Assembly (NCBI GenBank): GCA_945893145.1
Contig: CAMDDZ010000011.1
Span: 25,262-89,261, forward strand
Source of the DNA: Rhodoplanes serenus
GTDB lineage: Bacteria > Pseudomonadota > Alphaproteobacteria > Rhizobiales > Xanthobacteraceae
Direction of reading: 5' to 3'
Length of the DNA stretch: 64,000 bases
The notes under the pieces were generated by a model. That model was given only the letters and a program-made list of their open reading frames with translations. It made no database searches and was not told the origin of the DNA. Both the position numbers and the translations under genes were made by a program. Below are positions 16,554-26,020 of this stretch, piece by piece. Positions within the stretch are counted from its first letter, which is position 1; every line of letters begins with the position of its first letter.

Positions 16554-17675
16554 TTGAATATCGCGCACCAAATCCAGGCCGCCACGCCTCTGGTCCCGCC
16601 GCCGCTGGTGGCGCCGGTTTATCGGCTCGATCGCACGTTCGAGCAAAACGCGTCCGACGGGCCGGCTTTTACCGGTCCCTATCCTGACGTGCCGGTGACG
16701 CCGATGAAAGACTTTCTCGGCCACCGTGTTGCGTCTCGCATCGGCGTCGCGGCGAGCCTCTTGGTGAACGAACGATGGTTTGAGCTCTATAGCCGGCTCG
16801 GTTTCGATCTGCTCACCTACAAGACCATCCGTAGCCGCGCGCGGCTGGCACATCCACTACCAAACTGGCTCTATCTGAACGAGAGCACGGTTGCGGCTGG
16901 CGGCCCGGCGGCGTTGCTTCAGGCGATTGACCAAATCCCTTCGGCTGCGTTTGCCGCCACCGCGGCCGGATCGATCGGTATGCCGTCCAGCGCGCCCGAG
17001 GTCTGGCGACGCGATATCCGGCGTTGCCGTACGCACCTGCGGCCCGGGCAGATCATGATCGTTTCGGTCGTCGGCACGGCTGATCCTGACACGACGGAGC
17101 AAGACATCATCGCCGATTTCAGCGCGCTCGCCGGAGAGGCGCGCGATGCTGGAGCGCACGCCGTGGAATTGAATCTTTCATGCCCGAATGTCGGCCAGCG
17201 TGAGAGCGAGGTGTACCGCGACACCGAACTCGCGGTCCGCATTGGCGCGGCAGCACGTGCGGCTGCCGGACCGCTTCCGCTCCTTGTCAAAATCGGCCCG
17301 ATTGAAGAGCGTGACCGAATGGCCGAGTTGCTGCAGCGGCTCGCCGGACTGGTCGATGGCGTGGTGATGATCAACGCGCCGAGCCGTTTGATCGTCGACA
17401 CTTCTGGCACCCCGGCGTTCGGCCGGAACCGCGAGCGGGCCGGCATGATGGGCGGAGCCGTGTTTGACATCGCGTTGAAATGCGTGCGAACCGCCGTCGA
17501 GATCGTCCGGCGCGACAGTCTGAACTTGGATGTTCTGGCGGTTGGTGGCGTGTGCTCGGCCGAGCGGATCAGTGCGTTCGCCAATGCGGGCGCTTATGCG
17601 GTGCTGACGGCTTCGGCTTGTGCTTGGGATCCCTACCTGGCGATCCGGGCCAAGCATCACGATCCGATGCTGTAA
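16554..17675 (+). CDS. Dihydroorotate dehydrogenase-like flavoprotein (PyrD/PreA superfamily)
   Basis: 373 residues from a TTG start at 16554, chosen because AGGAG (16541-16545) lies eight bases before it; an in-frame ATG at 16494 is the alternative. The FMN-barrel motif VELNLSCPNVGQ and the C-terminal LAVGGVCSAERISAFANAGA phosphate-binding region identify the superfamily that oxidises dihydroorotate or reduces uracil and thymine. It lacks ferredoxin domains and stands with hydantoinase genes, so a role in the redox step of a cyclic-imide or pyrimidine pathway is more likely than de novo pyrimidine synthesis. It is unusually divergent in its N-terminal third. Confidence 0.85.
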   Translation: MNIAHQIQAATPLVPPPLVAPVYRLDRTFEQNASDGPAFTGPYPDVPVTPMKDFLGHRVASRIGVAASLLVNERWFELYSRLGFDLLTYKTIRSRARLAHPLPNWLYLNESTVAAGGPAALLQAIDQIPSAAFAATAAGSIGMPSSAPEVWRRDIRRCRTHLRPGQIMIVSVVGTADPDTTEQDIIADFSALAGEARDAGAHAVELNLSCPNVGQRESEVYRDTELAVRIGAAARAAAGPLPLLVKIGPIEERDRMAELLQRLAGLVDGVVMINAPSRLIVDTSGTPAFGRNRERAGMMGGAVFDIALKCVRTAVEIVRRDSLNLDVLAVGGVCSAERISAFANAGAYAVLTASACAWDPYLAIRAKHHDPML

Positions 17676-17682
17676 CTCCATC

Positions 17683-18633
17683 ATGCTGGCCGTTCGTTAC
17701 GAGCAATATGGTGGTCCGGACGTGTTGCGGCTCGTCGAAGTGCCGGACCCGGAGCCCGGTCCGGGGCAGGTGCGCGTTGATCTGCGCGCCGCGAGCGTCA
17801 TTCCGGGCGACTGGAAGGTGCGTGCCGGCCATTTGAAAGAATATTTTCCGATTTCGTTTCCAAAAATTCCCGGCCGCGACGGCGCTGGCGTGGTGACCAA
17901 GCTCGGCCCGGACGTGGACTACATCACAGTCGGTACTTCGGTTTGCGTTGTCGCCCAGCACGTCGAACCCGGAACCTATGCGCAAGCCATCGTGCGCGAT
18001 CGCGAGAGCATCACGCCGCTGCCGCGCAATCTTGGCTTCGACGAGGGGGCAGCGCTCATTCACGCCGGCGTTTGCGCCTGGATCTGCCTGGTGGAGACCG
18101 CGGAGCTGCGGTCCGGCATGCGTGTCCTGGTGCAGGGAGGGGCAGGCGCGATCGGTGGCCTGGCCGTTCAGCTTGCTCGGCATCTCGGCGCGCATGTGGC
18201 GGCAACGTGCCGGGCGGAAAACGCAGCCTATGTGAGAGGGCTCGGCGCTGACCAAGTGGTTGCGTATGATCGCGGTGACTTCGCGGAGGAGTTGAAAGAC
18301 TTCGACGTCGTGCTCGACTTGATCGGCGGCGACGTCCACCGCCGTTCCTATCCGGTCCTGAAGCGAAACGGCCATATGGTGTGCCTGATCGCGGCACCGT
18401 TCGAGAATCGTGCGGCGGAATTTGGTGTCCGCGTGACCACGCCGCGCATCAACGACCATCGCCAGGCGCTGGATTTCGTTGCCGGCTTGGCCGCGCGTGG
18501 CGCACTCAAACCGCAGATTTGTGCCCGGATGGAATTGGCTCAAGCGGCCGAAGCACAGCGCCGGCTCGAGCAGGGTTTGGTCACGCGTGGCCGCATCATT
18601 CTGCAGATCCCACCCACCGGCGCGGCGGCATGA
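17683..18633 (+). CDS. NADPH:quinone oxidoreductase-like MDR protein
   Basis: 316 residues of the zinc-independent medium-chain dehydrogenase/reductase family: N-terminal VRYEQYGGPDVLRLVEVPDPEPGPGQV, and the nucleotide motif VLVQGGAGAIGGLAVQLAR at about residues 148-166. No catalytic zinc Cys is apparent. The family reduces quinones or enones with NADPH. It starts 7 bases after the DHOD-like stop and its own stop overlaps the HyuA start (ATGA), so it belongs to the hydantoinase operon. Confidence 0.92.
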   Translation: MLAVRYEQYGGPDVLRLVEVPDPEPGPGQVRVDLRAASVIPGDWKVRAGHLKEYFPISFPKIPGRDGAGVVTKLGPDVDYITVGTSVCVVAQHVEPGTYAQAIVRDRESITPLPRNLGFDEGAALIHAGVCAWICLVETAELRSGMRVLVQGGAGAIGGLAVQLARHLGAHVAATCRAENAAYVRGLGADQVVAYDRGDFAEELKDFDVVLDLIGGDVHRRSYPVLKRNGHMVCLIAAPFENRAAEFGVRVTTPRINDHRQALDFVAGLAARGALKPQICARMELAQAAEAQRRLEQGLVTRGRIILQIPPTGAAA

Positions 18634-20744
18634 CGCGCATGTCCGGGTCTTTGCGCTTCCAGGTGGGCATCGACATCGGCGGGACTTTCACCGATCTGGT
18701 GATGGTCGGGAACGATGGCCGCGTGCATAGCCAGAAGCTGTTGTCGACGCCGGACGACTATGGCCGTGGCATCGTTGAGGGGCTGACAGCCGCGCTTGCG
18801 GCGGTGTCCGCGTCGCCCGGCCAAGTGGACCGTGTGGTGCATGCGACCACGGTGGCGACCAACGCCATTCTCGAACACAAGGGCGCCTGTACCGCCTTGA
18901 TCACCACGAGTGGCTTTCGCGACGTGCTGGAAATGCGGCGTCTGCGCATTCCGGAAATGTATGCGCTCAATTGGCAGAAGCCGGCCCCGTTGGTCCCACG
19001 GCGCTTGCGGTTGGAGGTTGCCGAACGGATTGGCGCGCGCGGTCAGGTCTGGGAGCCGTTGAACGATGCAAGTGTGCGCACAGCTGCTGAGCGGCTGAAG
19101 GGCGCGCAAGTCGAAGCGATCGCGGTCAGCCTGCTGCATTCTTACGCCAATCCGTCGCACGAACTGCGGGTGCGGGAGATCCTGCGCGACGTGCTCGGCG
19201 ACGCAGTGTTCATTACCTGTTCGAGCGACATTCTGCCGGTGATCCGGGAATACGAACGAACCAGCACGACGGTAATCAACGCTTATCTCGGCCCGATCCT
19301 GAAAAAATACTTCACGTCGCTGCAACGGCATTTAGCGACCATCGGCGTCACGGCTCCGTTGCACGTCATGAAATCCGACGGCGGCATCATGACGGTGGCG
19401 GCCGCGACCGAGAAGCCGGCCTATATCGTCGAATCCGGCCCGGCCGCCGGCGTGATCGGAGCCGCCGGAGTTTCAAATGTGCTGTCGTCGCGGGAATGCA
19501 TCACGCTCGACATGGGCGGCACCACCGCGAAGGCGTCGATCGTCGAGATCGGCCAGGTTTCGCGCACCGGCGACTATGAGGTCGGCGCCGGCATCAATCT
19601 TTCCAGCAAGCTGGTGATGGGCGGCGGCTATGCGCTCAAGCTGCCAGTGATCGATGTATCGGAAATCGGCGCGGGCGGAGGAAGCCTCGTCAGCATCGAT
19701 TCCGGCGGCCTGTTGCGGGTGGGTCCCAAGAGTGCGGGGAGTTTGCCGGGGCCCGTCGCTTACGGTCTCGGTGGCGAAGAGCCGACCTTTACGGATGCCG
19801 TTCTGGTGCTCGGCTATCTGAACCCGGAGTACCTGGTCGGCGGTGGCCTTCGGCTTAATGCCGATTCGGCGCGCCGCGCGCTCGCGGAGAAGATCGCCGG
19901 GCCGTTGGGGAAAACGCTGCTGGAGACGGCTTTCGGCGTGTACGAGGTGGCGTGCGGCACGATGATTCGCGCGGTCAAAGCCGTATCCACCTATCGGGGC
20001 CGTGACCCGCGCAACTTCTCGCTTTTTGCGTTCGGCGGTAACGGGCCGATGGTCGCGGCGCACCTCGCCGACATGATGGAGATGCGCCACGTCGTCATTC
20101 CGCCCGGTGCGGGTGTGTTTAGTGCGTTCGGCCTGCTGATGTCCGATCTTGAGCATGAGTTGGTGCAAGGGTACCTGCGGCCATTGAACGAGGCCGCTGT
20201 CGGCGATCTCGCCGCGCGATTTGAGGCACTCGAGGGATCCGTTGCGGCGTTGCTGCAGCAAGACAGGGTCGGCACCTCAGCTGCGCAAATCACGCGGATG
20301 GCGGACTTGCGTTATGCCGGGCAGGCCCACGAGCTTGCCGTGCCGGTGCCCGCGGGGCGCATCGATGTTGCAGCGCTCGCAAGAGCATTCGGCGATGAGC
20401 ATGAACGCAACTATGGACACCGTTCCGACGCCGAAGCCGTCGAATGCGTCACGCTGCGCGTCATCGGCCGTCTTGCTGTGGGCGATGCTTCGCTGCTCGA
20501 TCGATTCCAGCCATCTCAATCAAATCGGAGCACGAGCGGCGAGGCCAAGACTCGCAGCGCCTATTTTGGCGGGTCTCACGGCCTTGTCGAAACGCCGGTG
20601 ATCGGCCGGGCCGATCTTGCAACGGCCGGTCGCAAGGGGCCGCTCATTATCGAGGAATACGATACGACCGTCGTGATTCCGCCCGGCTGGACTGCGCGCC
20701 TGGATTCGCGCGGCAACATTCATCTCGATGCGGGAGGATCGTGA
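18630..20744 (+). CDS. Hydantoinase/oxoprolinase subunit A (HyuA-like)
   Basis: 704 residues. The N-terminus carries the ASKHA ATP-binding motif GIDIGGTFTDLV (residues 13-24), and the middle has ESGPAAGVIGAAG and LDMGGTTAKASIV, which define the HyuA/acetone-carboxylase-beta family. With HyuB it makes an ATP-dependent hydrolase of cyclic amides such as N-methylhydantoin or 5-oxoproline, or a related carboxylase. The ATG at 18630 overlaps the previous stop; an ATG three codons later is also possible. Its TGA overlaps the HyuB ATG. No acetone carboxylase gamma subunit is seen, which favours a hydantoinase. Confidence 0.93.
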   Translation: MTRMSGSLRFQVGIDIGGTFTDLVMVGNDGRVHSQKLLSTPDDYGRGIVEGLTAALAAVSASPGQVDRVVHATTVATNAILEHKGACTALITTSGFRDVLEMRRLRIPEMYALNWQKPAPLVPRRLRLEVAERIGARGQVWEPLNDASVRTAAERLKGAQVEAIAVSLLHSYANPSHELRVREILRDVLGDAVFITCSSDILPVIREYERTSTTVINAYLGPILKKYFTSLQRHLATIGVTAPLHVMKSDGGIMTVAAATEKPAYIVESGPAAGVIGAAGVSNVLSSRECITLDMGGTTAKASIVEIGQVSRTGDYEVGAGINLSSKLVMGGGYALKLPVIDVSEIGAGGGSLVSIDSGGLLRVGPKSAGSLPGPVAYGLGGEEPTFTDAVLVLGYLNPEYLVGGGLRLNADSARRALAEKIAGPLGKTLLETAFGVYEVACGTMIRAVKAVSTYRGRDPRNFSLFAFGGNGPMVAAHLADMMEMRHVVIPPGAGVFSAFGLLMSDLEHELVQGYLRPLNEAAVGDLAARFEALEGSVAALLQQDRVGTSAAQITRMADLRYAGQAHELAVPVPAGRIDVAALARAFGDEHERNYGHRSDAEAVECVTLRVIGRLAVGDASLLDRFQPSQSNRSTSGEAKTRSAYFGGSHGLVETPVIGRADLATAGRKGPLIIEEYDTTVVIPPGWTARLDSRGNIHLDAGGS

Positions 20745-22588
20745 TGGCTGCTGCTGACCCAATCACCATGGAAGTCGTGCGCAATGCGCTGAGCTCGATC
20801 GCCGACGAGATGGCGCTGGTCGTGATGCGGACTGCCTACTCCACAATCGTGCGGGACTCGATGGACTATTCCACCGGGCTGTGCGACCGCCACGGGCAAG
20901 TCGTCGCGCACGGACTGACCATGGCGCTGCATCTCGGCTCCTTTCCGGATGCCATGCAGGCGCTTGTGCGCTCGCACGGCAACGACATGCGCCCCGGCGA
21001 CATGTTCGTGTTCAACGATCCCTATGTGGCGGCCGGTATGCATCTGCCGGATGTCTACATCGTCAACCCGATTTTTTGGAACGGCGAACTGGAGGGATTT
21101 GCGGCGACGGTGGTGCATCAGATCGACGTCGGCGGCATTGCGCCCGGCTCCACCGCGGTCTACGCGAGCGAGATTTTCCAGGAAGGCCTTCGCATTCCGA
21201 TCCTCAAGCTCTACGCGGAAGGCACGCCGAACCGGACCTTCTTCGACATTATGGCGCTCAACACGCGCATGCCGGATAAGCTCGCTGGCGATATGCAGGC
21301 GCAGATCGCCGCCTGCCGGTCGGCGGAGAAATCCTTTCAGAAGCTGGTCGAGCGCCACGGCAGCGTCACGTTTCGTCAGATCCTGGCGAGCCTGCACGAC
21401 TATGCCGAACGGATGATGCGGACCGAGATCGCCGCGCTGCCGGACGGCACTTGGTCGTTCACGGATTATCTCGACGGCACAGGCCCACGGCCGGAACCGA
21501 TTCCACTGAAGGTCACCGTGACCATCGCTGGCGACGAGTTGACGGTCGACTGGACCGGATCGGCGCCACAACTGCCCGCCGCGATCAACTGCCCGAGTCC
21601 GTTCGTGAAATCGGCCGTGCACCTGATCATGAAATGCCTGGCGCGCGAGGACATCCCGAATTTTGAAGGCTACACCCGCCCGTTCCGCATCATTCTGCCG
21701 GAGGGCACGATCGTGAATCCCATATCGCCCGCCGCCTGCGCGGCACGTGCGATCGTCGGCTGGCGCGCGATCGACACGCTGCTCGGCGCCTTCGCGCAGG
21801 TTGTGCCATCGCGCGTTCCAGCCGCGGGCGAAGGTGGCGTTGCATTCCCGGCGATCAGCGGCTTCCAGCAAGGACGGCGTTTTGTGTGTTCGGAGACGCT
21901 CGCCGGCTCGTGGGGCGGCATGGCCGACCGCGACGGCGTGTTCGGCATCCCGAATGCCGGCGGTAACGTCACGAACCAGCCCGTGGAGATGATCGAAGCC
22001 CAGTTTCCGATCCGCATCGAGCGCTACGGCATGGTCACGAACTCCGGCGGGCCGGGACGCCATCGTGGGGCGCCCGCTTATGTTCGCACTTATCGGATGC
22101 TCGGCGAGGAGACCGTCGTGGTCATGCGATCCGATCGCCGAAATCACTTGCCCTACGGCCTCGCCGGGGGAGCACCCGGAACGCCGTCATGGAACCTGCT
22201 CAACCCAGGCCCCGCGCAGCATGCCGTACCGGTCATGCCGATGGAGCCTCTGGTGATGCGGCGTGACGAGGTGCTTTGCCACATCGGGGCGGGCGGAGGA
22301 GGGCACGGCGATCCGCTGGAGCGAGACCCGCTGCTTTGCCTGGAGGATGTGCGGGAAGAGCGCTACAGCGCAGACTATATTCGCGAGGTCTACGGCGTGG
22401 TGCTGAATCCGCAATCGGACGGGATCGATCACATCAAGACCGACAAGGCGCGTGCCGCGCTGCGCGAGCAACGCAAGTTACGCCCCAGCGAACCGCAGCC
22501 GGCCTATCTCCGTTATTTCCACGACTCGCTTGGGATCAGCGACTTTGCGCTGGTCGGTGAGCGATTCCTGAAAACATCGTCGGAATGA
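20744..22588 (+). CDS. Hydantoinase/oxoprolinase subunit B (HyuB-like)
   Basis: 614 residues starting at an ATG that overlaps the HyuA stop (TGATG) behind GGGAGG at 20732-20737. Family features are DPITMEVVRNALSSIADEMALVVMRTAYS at the N-terminus, FVFNDPYVAAGMHLPDVY near residue 88 and GGGHGDPLERDP near residue 522. It is the partner of HyuA in ATP-dependent ring opening. Length is normal for HyuB. It ends convergently with the RidA gene, 19 bases away. Confidence 0.93.
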   Translation: MAAADPITMEVVRNALSSIADEMALVVMRTAYSTIVRDSMDYSTGLCDRHGQVVAHGLTMALHLGSFPDAMQALVRSHGNDMRPGDMFVFNDPYVAAGMHLPDVYIVNPIFWNGELEGFAATVVHQIDVGGIAPGSTAVYASEIFQEGLRIPILKLYAEGTPNRTFFDIMALNTRMPDKLAGDMQAQIAACRSAEKSFQKLVERHGSVTFRQILASLHDYAERMMRTEIAALPDGTWSFTDYLDGTGPRPEPIPLKVTVTIAGDELTVDWTGSAPQLPAAINCPSPFVKSAVHLIMKCLAREDIPNFEGYTRPFRIILPEGTIVNPISPAACAARAIVGWRAIDTLLGAFAQVVPSRVPAAGEGGVAFPAISGFQQGRRFVCSETLAGSWGGMADRDGVFGIPNAGGNVTNQPVEMIEAQFPIRIERYGMVTNSGGPGRHRGAPAYVRTYRMLGEETVVVMRSDRRNHLPYGLAGGAPGTPSWNLLNPGPAQHAVPVMPMEPLVMRRDEVLCHIGAGGGGHGDPLERDPLLCLEDVREERYSADYIREVYGVVLNPQSDGIDHIKTDKARAALREQRKLRPSEPQPAYLRYFHDSLGISDFALVGERFLKTSSE

Positions 22589-22607
22589 ACGGCCGGCGCG
22601 CCGCGGT

Positions 22608-23000
22608 TCAGTCCGCAAGCGCTATGCATTCGATCTCGATGTCGAATTCCATCGGCCATGAGCCGACCGTGACAAATGTCCGGGCCGGGGGCTGATGCGG
22701 AAAGTAGCGGCGATAGATTTCGTTGATGCGCGCGAAGTATGCAGAGTTGGCGGCAAACACCGTCACTTTGACCACCTTGTCGAACGACGACCCTGACGCC
22801 GCCAGGACCTTCCCCAGATAGCGCATCACCGCCTCGGTCTGCTGCTCGATGTTGCCATCGACGAGCTTGCCGGTGTCTGGATCGATCGGCGGTGCGCCGG
22901 AGATGAAGACGAAACCGTTCGCCTTGACGGCGGCCGAGATGGGCACGTTGTGCTTCACCAGGGCATCCGAAATGCCGGGAACATGGACGATCTCTTTCAT
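22608..23000 (-). CDS. RidA/YjgF-family enamine/imine deaminase-like protein
   Basis: 130 residues, a complete RidA domain. The active-site Arg is visible in PPARTFVTVGSWP, together with FISGAPPIDPDTGKLV and the C-terminal FDIEIECIALAD. RidA proteins hydrolyse reactive enamines and imines made by amino-acid enzymes; relatives such as RutC act in pyrimidine breakdown. It is the last gene of the TRAP operon and lies near the hydantoinases, which fits a nitrogen-heterocycle pathway. Confidence 0.92.
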   Translation of the reverse strand: MKEIVHVPGISDALVKHNVPISAAVKANGFVFISGAPPIDPDTGKLVDGNIEQQTEAVMRYLGKVLAASGSSFDKVVKVTVFAANSAYFARINEIYRRYFPHQPPARTFVTVGSWPMEFDIEIECIALAD

Positions 23001-23049
23001 GGAGTTCTCCTGCGTTTGTAGGGATTGCGTGCGGAGCGCAAGGCCATTG

Positions 23050-24369
23050 CTATTTCACCGCCAGCGACGGCAGCCAGAGCACGGTCTGGGGAAAGAAGAT
23101 CATAATTAGCATCACGACGAAGTTCAGCAGCAGGAATGGAATAGTGGCGCGATAAACGTCCATCATGCTGGTCCCGGGCGGCGCCACCGCTTTCATGACA
23201 AACAGACCGAAGCCGAACGGTGGTGAGATCGCGGCCATTTCCATGTTGAGCAGCATGACGGCGCCGAACCAGATCGGCGACAGGTGTAGCGCCTCGATGA
23301 TCGGGAAATAGATCGGCACGCACAGCAGGATCATGGCCAGCGATTCCATGAACGTGCCGAGCACCAGCAGTATGAGCTGCATGGTGATGACGATCATCAC
23401 CGGGCTCATGCTGGTCGACGTCGCGAGATCGACCAAGCCGGCCGAGGCGCCAGTAAAGGCGAGGAGCTGCGCAAAGGCGCTCGACCCGGACAGGATCATC
23501 AGGATCATGATCGAGGTGCGTAGCGTCGACATCAGGCAGGTTTGCAGCATCGGCCAGTCGAGCTTGCCGTAAAGCCGCGCCATGATCAGCGCTGCGAGCG
23601 CCCCAAGCCCCGCGGATTCGGTCGGCGTCGCGATGCCGAGGAAGATCAGGCCGGTGACGACGAAGATGATGGTGGCGAGCGGAAACACGTAGACCACGGT
23701 GTCGCGCAGCTTCTGCTTCAGCGGTTGCTTGGCTCCACCGCTGTACAGCGGCGCGATGTCCGGCTGCAGCCAGCAGCGCACCACGACATAGATCGCATAG
23801 GACAGCGCCATCATCAGGCCCGGCACGATGATGGACAGCAAGAACTCGCCGACCGACAGGTTGGCGGTGGCGGCAAGGATGACACCGAGCGCCGACGGTG
23901 GCAGCATCACCGCGAGTCCCCCGGAGCCCATGATCGGGCCGAGCGTCATGGGCTGCTTGTAGCCGCGCTTCACCATATCCGGCACGAGAATGCGGCCGAG
24001 CAGGGCGGTGGTGGCGGCGCCGGAGCCGGCGAGCGTGGCGAACAACGTACCACCTGCCACCGCCATCAGGCTGAGCCGGCCCGGCACCCGGCCGAGCCAG
24101 GCGTCGAGCACGTCCATCAGCCGCGCCGCGAGGCCAGCACGGAACAAGACTTCACCCATCAACAGAAACAGCGGCACCGGCATGATGGAAAAGTTCGTCA
24201 CCGAGTCCATCACCGCCAACACCATCTGGTTGAGGCCGGCGACGCCTCCCCAGAAGAACCAGGCGCCGACGATGTTGACCGCGAGGAAAGCAAACGCGAT
24301 CGGCATACCGATCACCATCAGCGCGCAGAGCGCGCCGACAATGATCAAGAATGCCACCCACCATTCCAT
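23050..24369 (-). CDS. TRAP transporter large permease (DctM)
   Basis: 439 residues with about twelve hydrophobic segments and DctM signatures: GMPIAFAFLAVNIVGAWFFWG near the N-terminus and GRILVPDMVKRGYKQPMTLGPIMGSGG in the middle. It moves an organic acid by sodium symport together with the small permease and the periplasmic receptor encoded upstream. Downstream is RidA after 49 bases. Confidence 0.95.
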   Translation of the reverse strand: MEWWVAFLIIVGALCALMVIGMPIAFAFLAVNIVGAWFFWGGVAGLNQMVLAVMDSVTNFSIMPVPLFLLMGEVLFRAGLAARLMDVLDAWLGRVPGRLSLMAVAGGTLFATLAGSGAATTALLGRILVPDMVKRGYKQPMTLGPIMGSGGLAVMLPPSALGVILAATANLSVGEFLLSIIVPGLMMALSYAIYVVVRCWLQPDIAPLYSGGAKQPLKQKLRDTVVYVFPLATIIFVVTGLIFLGIATPTESAGLGALAALIMARLYGKLDWPMLQTCLMSTLRTSIMILMILSGSSAFAQLLAFTGASAGLVDLATSTSMSPVMIVITMQLILLVLGTFMESLAMILLCVPIYFPIIEALHLSPIWFGAVMLLNMEMAAISPPFGFGLFVMKAVAPPGTSMMDVYRATIPFLLLNFVVMLIMIFFPQTVLWLPSLAVK

Positions 24370-24387
24370 GTTGTTGCCCCGCCGCTG

Positions 24388-24933
24388 CTATTCGACCGAG
24401 GGTGGCGGATGCTCGCCGCGCGCGACGTCGCGTCCGGTGGCGATGGCCTCGGCGCAGACGATGGTCTCACGTAAGAAACGAGCAGCCAGCAAAGCGCTGC
24501 CGATCGGGATGATCAGCAGCACGATCCAGGTCGGAACCTCGAGCACGGTCGGCTTGTACGCGCCGCGCATAAAGGAGGTCCAGGTCACGGAGGCGCCAAA
24601 CACCATCAGCACGATGGCGACCCCGAGCGAAATGAAATTGCTGAGGAACGCGCAGGCGCGCTGCCAGAACTTCGGCATCGCCTGTACACAAACGTCGATG
24701 TCGATGTGTGCGCCGCGCGGCACGGCCCACGACGCACCCAGGAAGGTGATGAAGACCAGCGCGTATTCGATGATTTCGATGCCGCCTACGATCGGCCGGT
24801 TGAACACGTAGCGCAGCGCCACGTCGACGCAGATCAACGCGCCACAGCCGGCCAGGATCGCGACGGAGATGCCTCCGAACGCGTTCTCGATCCGGACGAT
24901 CCAGCGTTCGATGGGTTGCAGCCAGCTCAGCAT
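24388..24933 (-). CDS. TRAP transporter small permease (DctQ)
   Basis: 181 residues with four transmembrane segments and the DctQ motif VALRYVFNRPIVGGIEIIEYALVFITFLGASWAV. The ATG at 24933 is chosen because family similarity begins there. It sits 23 bases after the DctP stop and 18 before DctM, the canonical P-Q-M order. Confidence 0.92.
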   Translation of the reverse strand: MLSWLQPIERWIVRIENAFGGISVAILAGCGALICVDVALRYVFNRPIVGGIEIIEYALVFITFLGASWAVPRGAHIDIDVCVQAMPKFWQRACAFLSNFISLGVAIVLMVFGASVTWTSFMRGAYKPTVLEVPTWIVLLIIPIGSALLAARFLRETIVCAEAIATGRDVARGEHPPPSVE

Positions 24934-24956
24934 GGGGTGGGGATCGGTCGCGCCTC

Positions 24957-25937
24957 TCAGTTGCCGGTCATGGTGCGAAGCCTCGCGACCGCATCCGGTG
25001 CGCGATCCTGAAGCGCTTTCCACTCGACGTTATAGGCGGCGTTGAGGTAGAGCGCGTTCTCGGCGTCAGAGAATTTGACCTTGGTCACTTTGCTGCCGAT
25101 CGCCTTCCACTCGTTGTCCTGCTCGTCGTTGAAGTGCTTGACCATGGTCGGCTCGAATTCGACAGTCAGACTGGTCAGCGCGTCCTGGGTTTCCTTCGGC
25201 AGCGCCTTCCACTTGTCGAGGTTCATGAGCGCGACGACATTGCTCGCCGGATAGAACGGCAGGTCGATGACGTATTTGACGGTGTCGAGCCAGCCGCGCT
25301 TGAGCGGACCCGTGACCGGCCAGCCGAAGCCGTCGACGATGCCGGAGCCGAGCGCTGTGTAGACCTCGGGTGCATTGATCGTAACCGCCACCATGCCGAA
25401 CTCGCGCATCAGGCGGTCGTAGAGCACGCCCGAACGCATCTTCAGTCCCTTGAGATCGGCGAGCGTCTTCGGCTCCTTCTTGGTCCACAGATAGAACGGC
25501 GAAATCTGCACTCGGCCGATGTAATGGGCATTGAGCCTCTTGGCATGCTCCTCGACCATGAAGTCGTAGAAGCCGCTCTTGCGTTCCTCGCTGGGGCTGA
25601 GCTTCGACAGCACGAAGGCCGGCGAAGTGGGCACCTGGTCCTGATAGTCGCCGCTGGGCAGGAAGATGATATCGAGCACGCCGGTGCGCATGGCTTCGGT
25701 CTGTTGAAAGCGCGTGATGACTTCCGGTCCGCCGACATAGTTGATGCGTAGCTTGCCGCTGAGCTTGCGGTTGACCTCGCTCACCCAGGTGTTGGCCATG
25801 ACGAGCACGGGGTCGTTCTTCGGGATGAATCCGACCGCCCTGAGCGTGGTCTGCGCACTCGCGCTCGATGCCGCGAGGGTGGCCGCGATCGCAAGCGGGC
25901 CAAGCCAAAACCATCGACGCACAAAGCGCATCGCCAC
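24957..25937 (-). CDS. TRAP transporter periplasmic receptor (DctP)
   Basis: 326 residues with a signal peptide (MAMRFVRRWFWLGPLAIAATLA..., cleavage after SASA) and the DctP fold. LKGLKMRSGVLYDRLMREFGMVAVTINAPEVYTALGSGIVDGFGWP is the conserved receptor core, including the Arg that usually grips a ligand carboxylate. The ligand is probably an organic acid. An 83-base gap separates it from the MmgE/PrpD gene, so it may have its own promoter or share the upstream one. Confidence 0.94.
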   Translation of the reverse strand: MAMRFVRRWFWLGPLAIAATLAASSASAQTTLRAVGFIPKNDPVLVMANTWVSEVNRKLSGKLRINYVGGPEVITRFQQTEAMRTGVLDIIFLPSGDYQDQVPTSPAFVLSKLSPSEERKSGFYDFMVEEHAKRLNAHYIGRVQISPFYLWTKKEPKTLADLKGLKMRSGVLYDRLMREFGMVAVTINAPEVYTALGSGIVDGFGWPVTGPLKRGWLDTVKYVIDLPFYPASNVVALMNLDKWKALPKETQDALTSLTVEFEPTMVKHFNDEQDNEWKAIGSKVTKVKFSDAENALYLNAAYNVEWKALQDRAPDAVARLRTMTGN

Positions 25938-26020
25938 CTCCCGAAACAGCCGATATTCATTGAACTTGCGGGCGTCAGCTTAGGATCGCGGGCGGAGCCG
26001 TCAAGTGCGAGCACCCAGCG

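Noticed and set aside
20720..22147. Minus-strand open frame of about 475 codons
   Set aside because: It lies entirely opposite HyuB, which has clear family motifs; the translation is an Arg/His/Asp-rich shadow.
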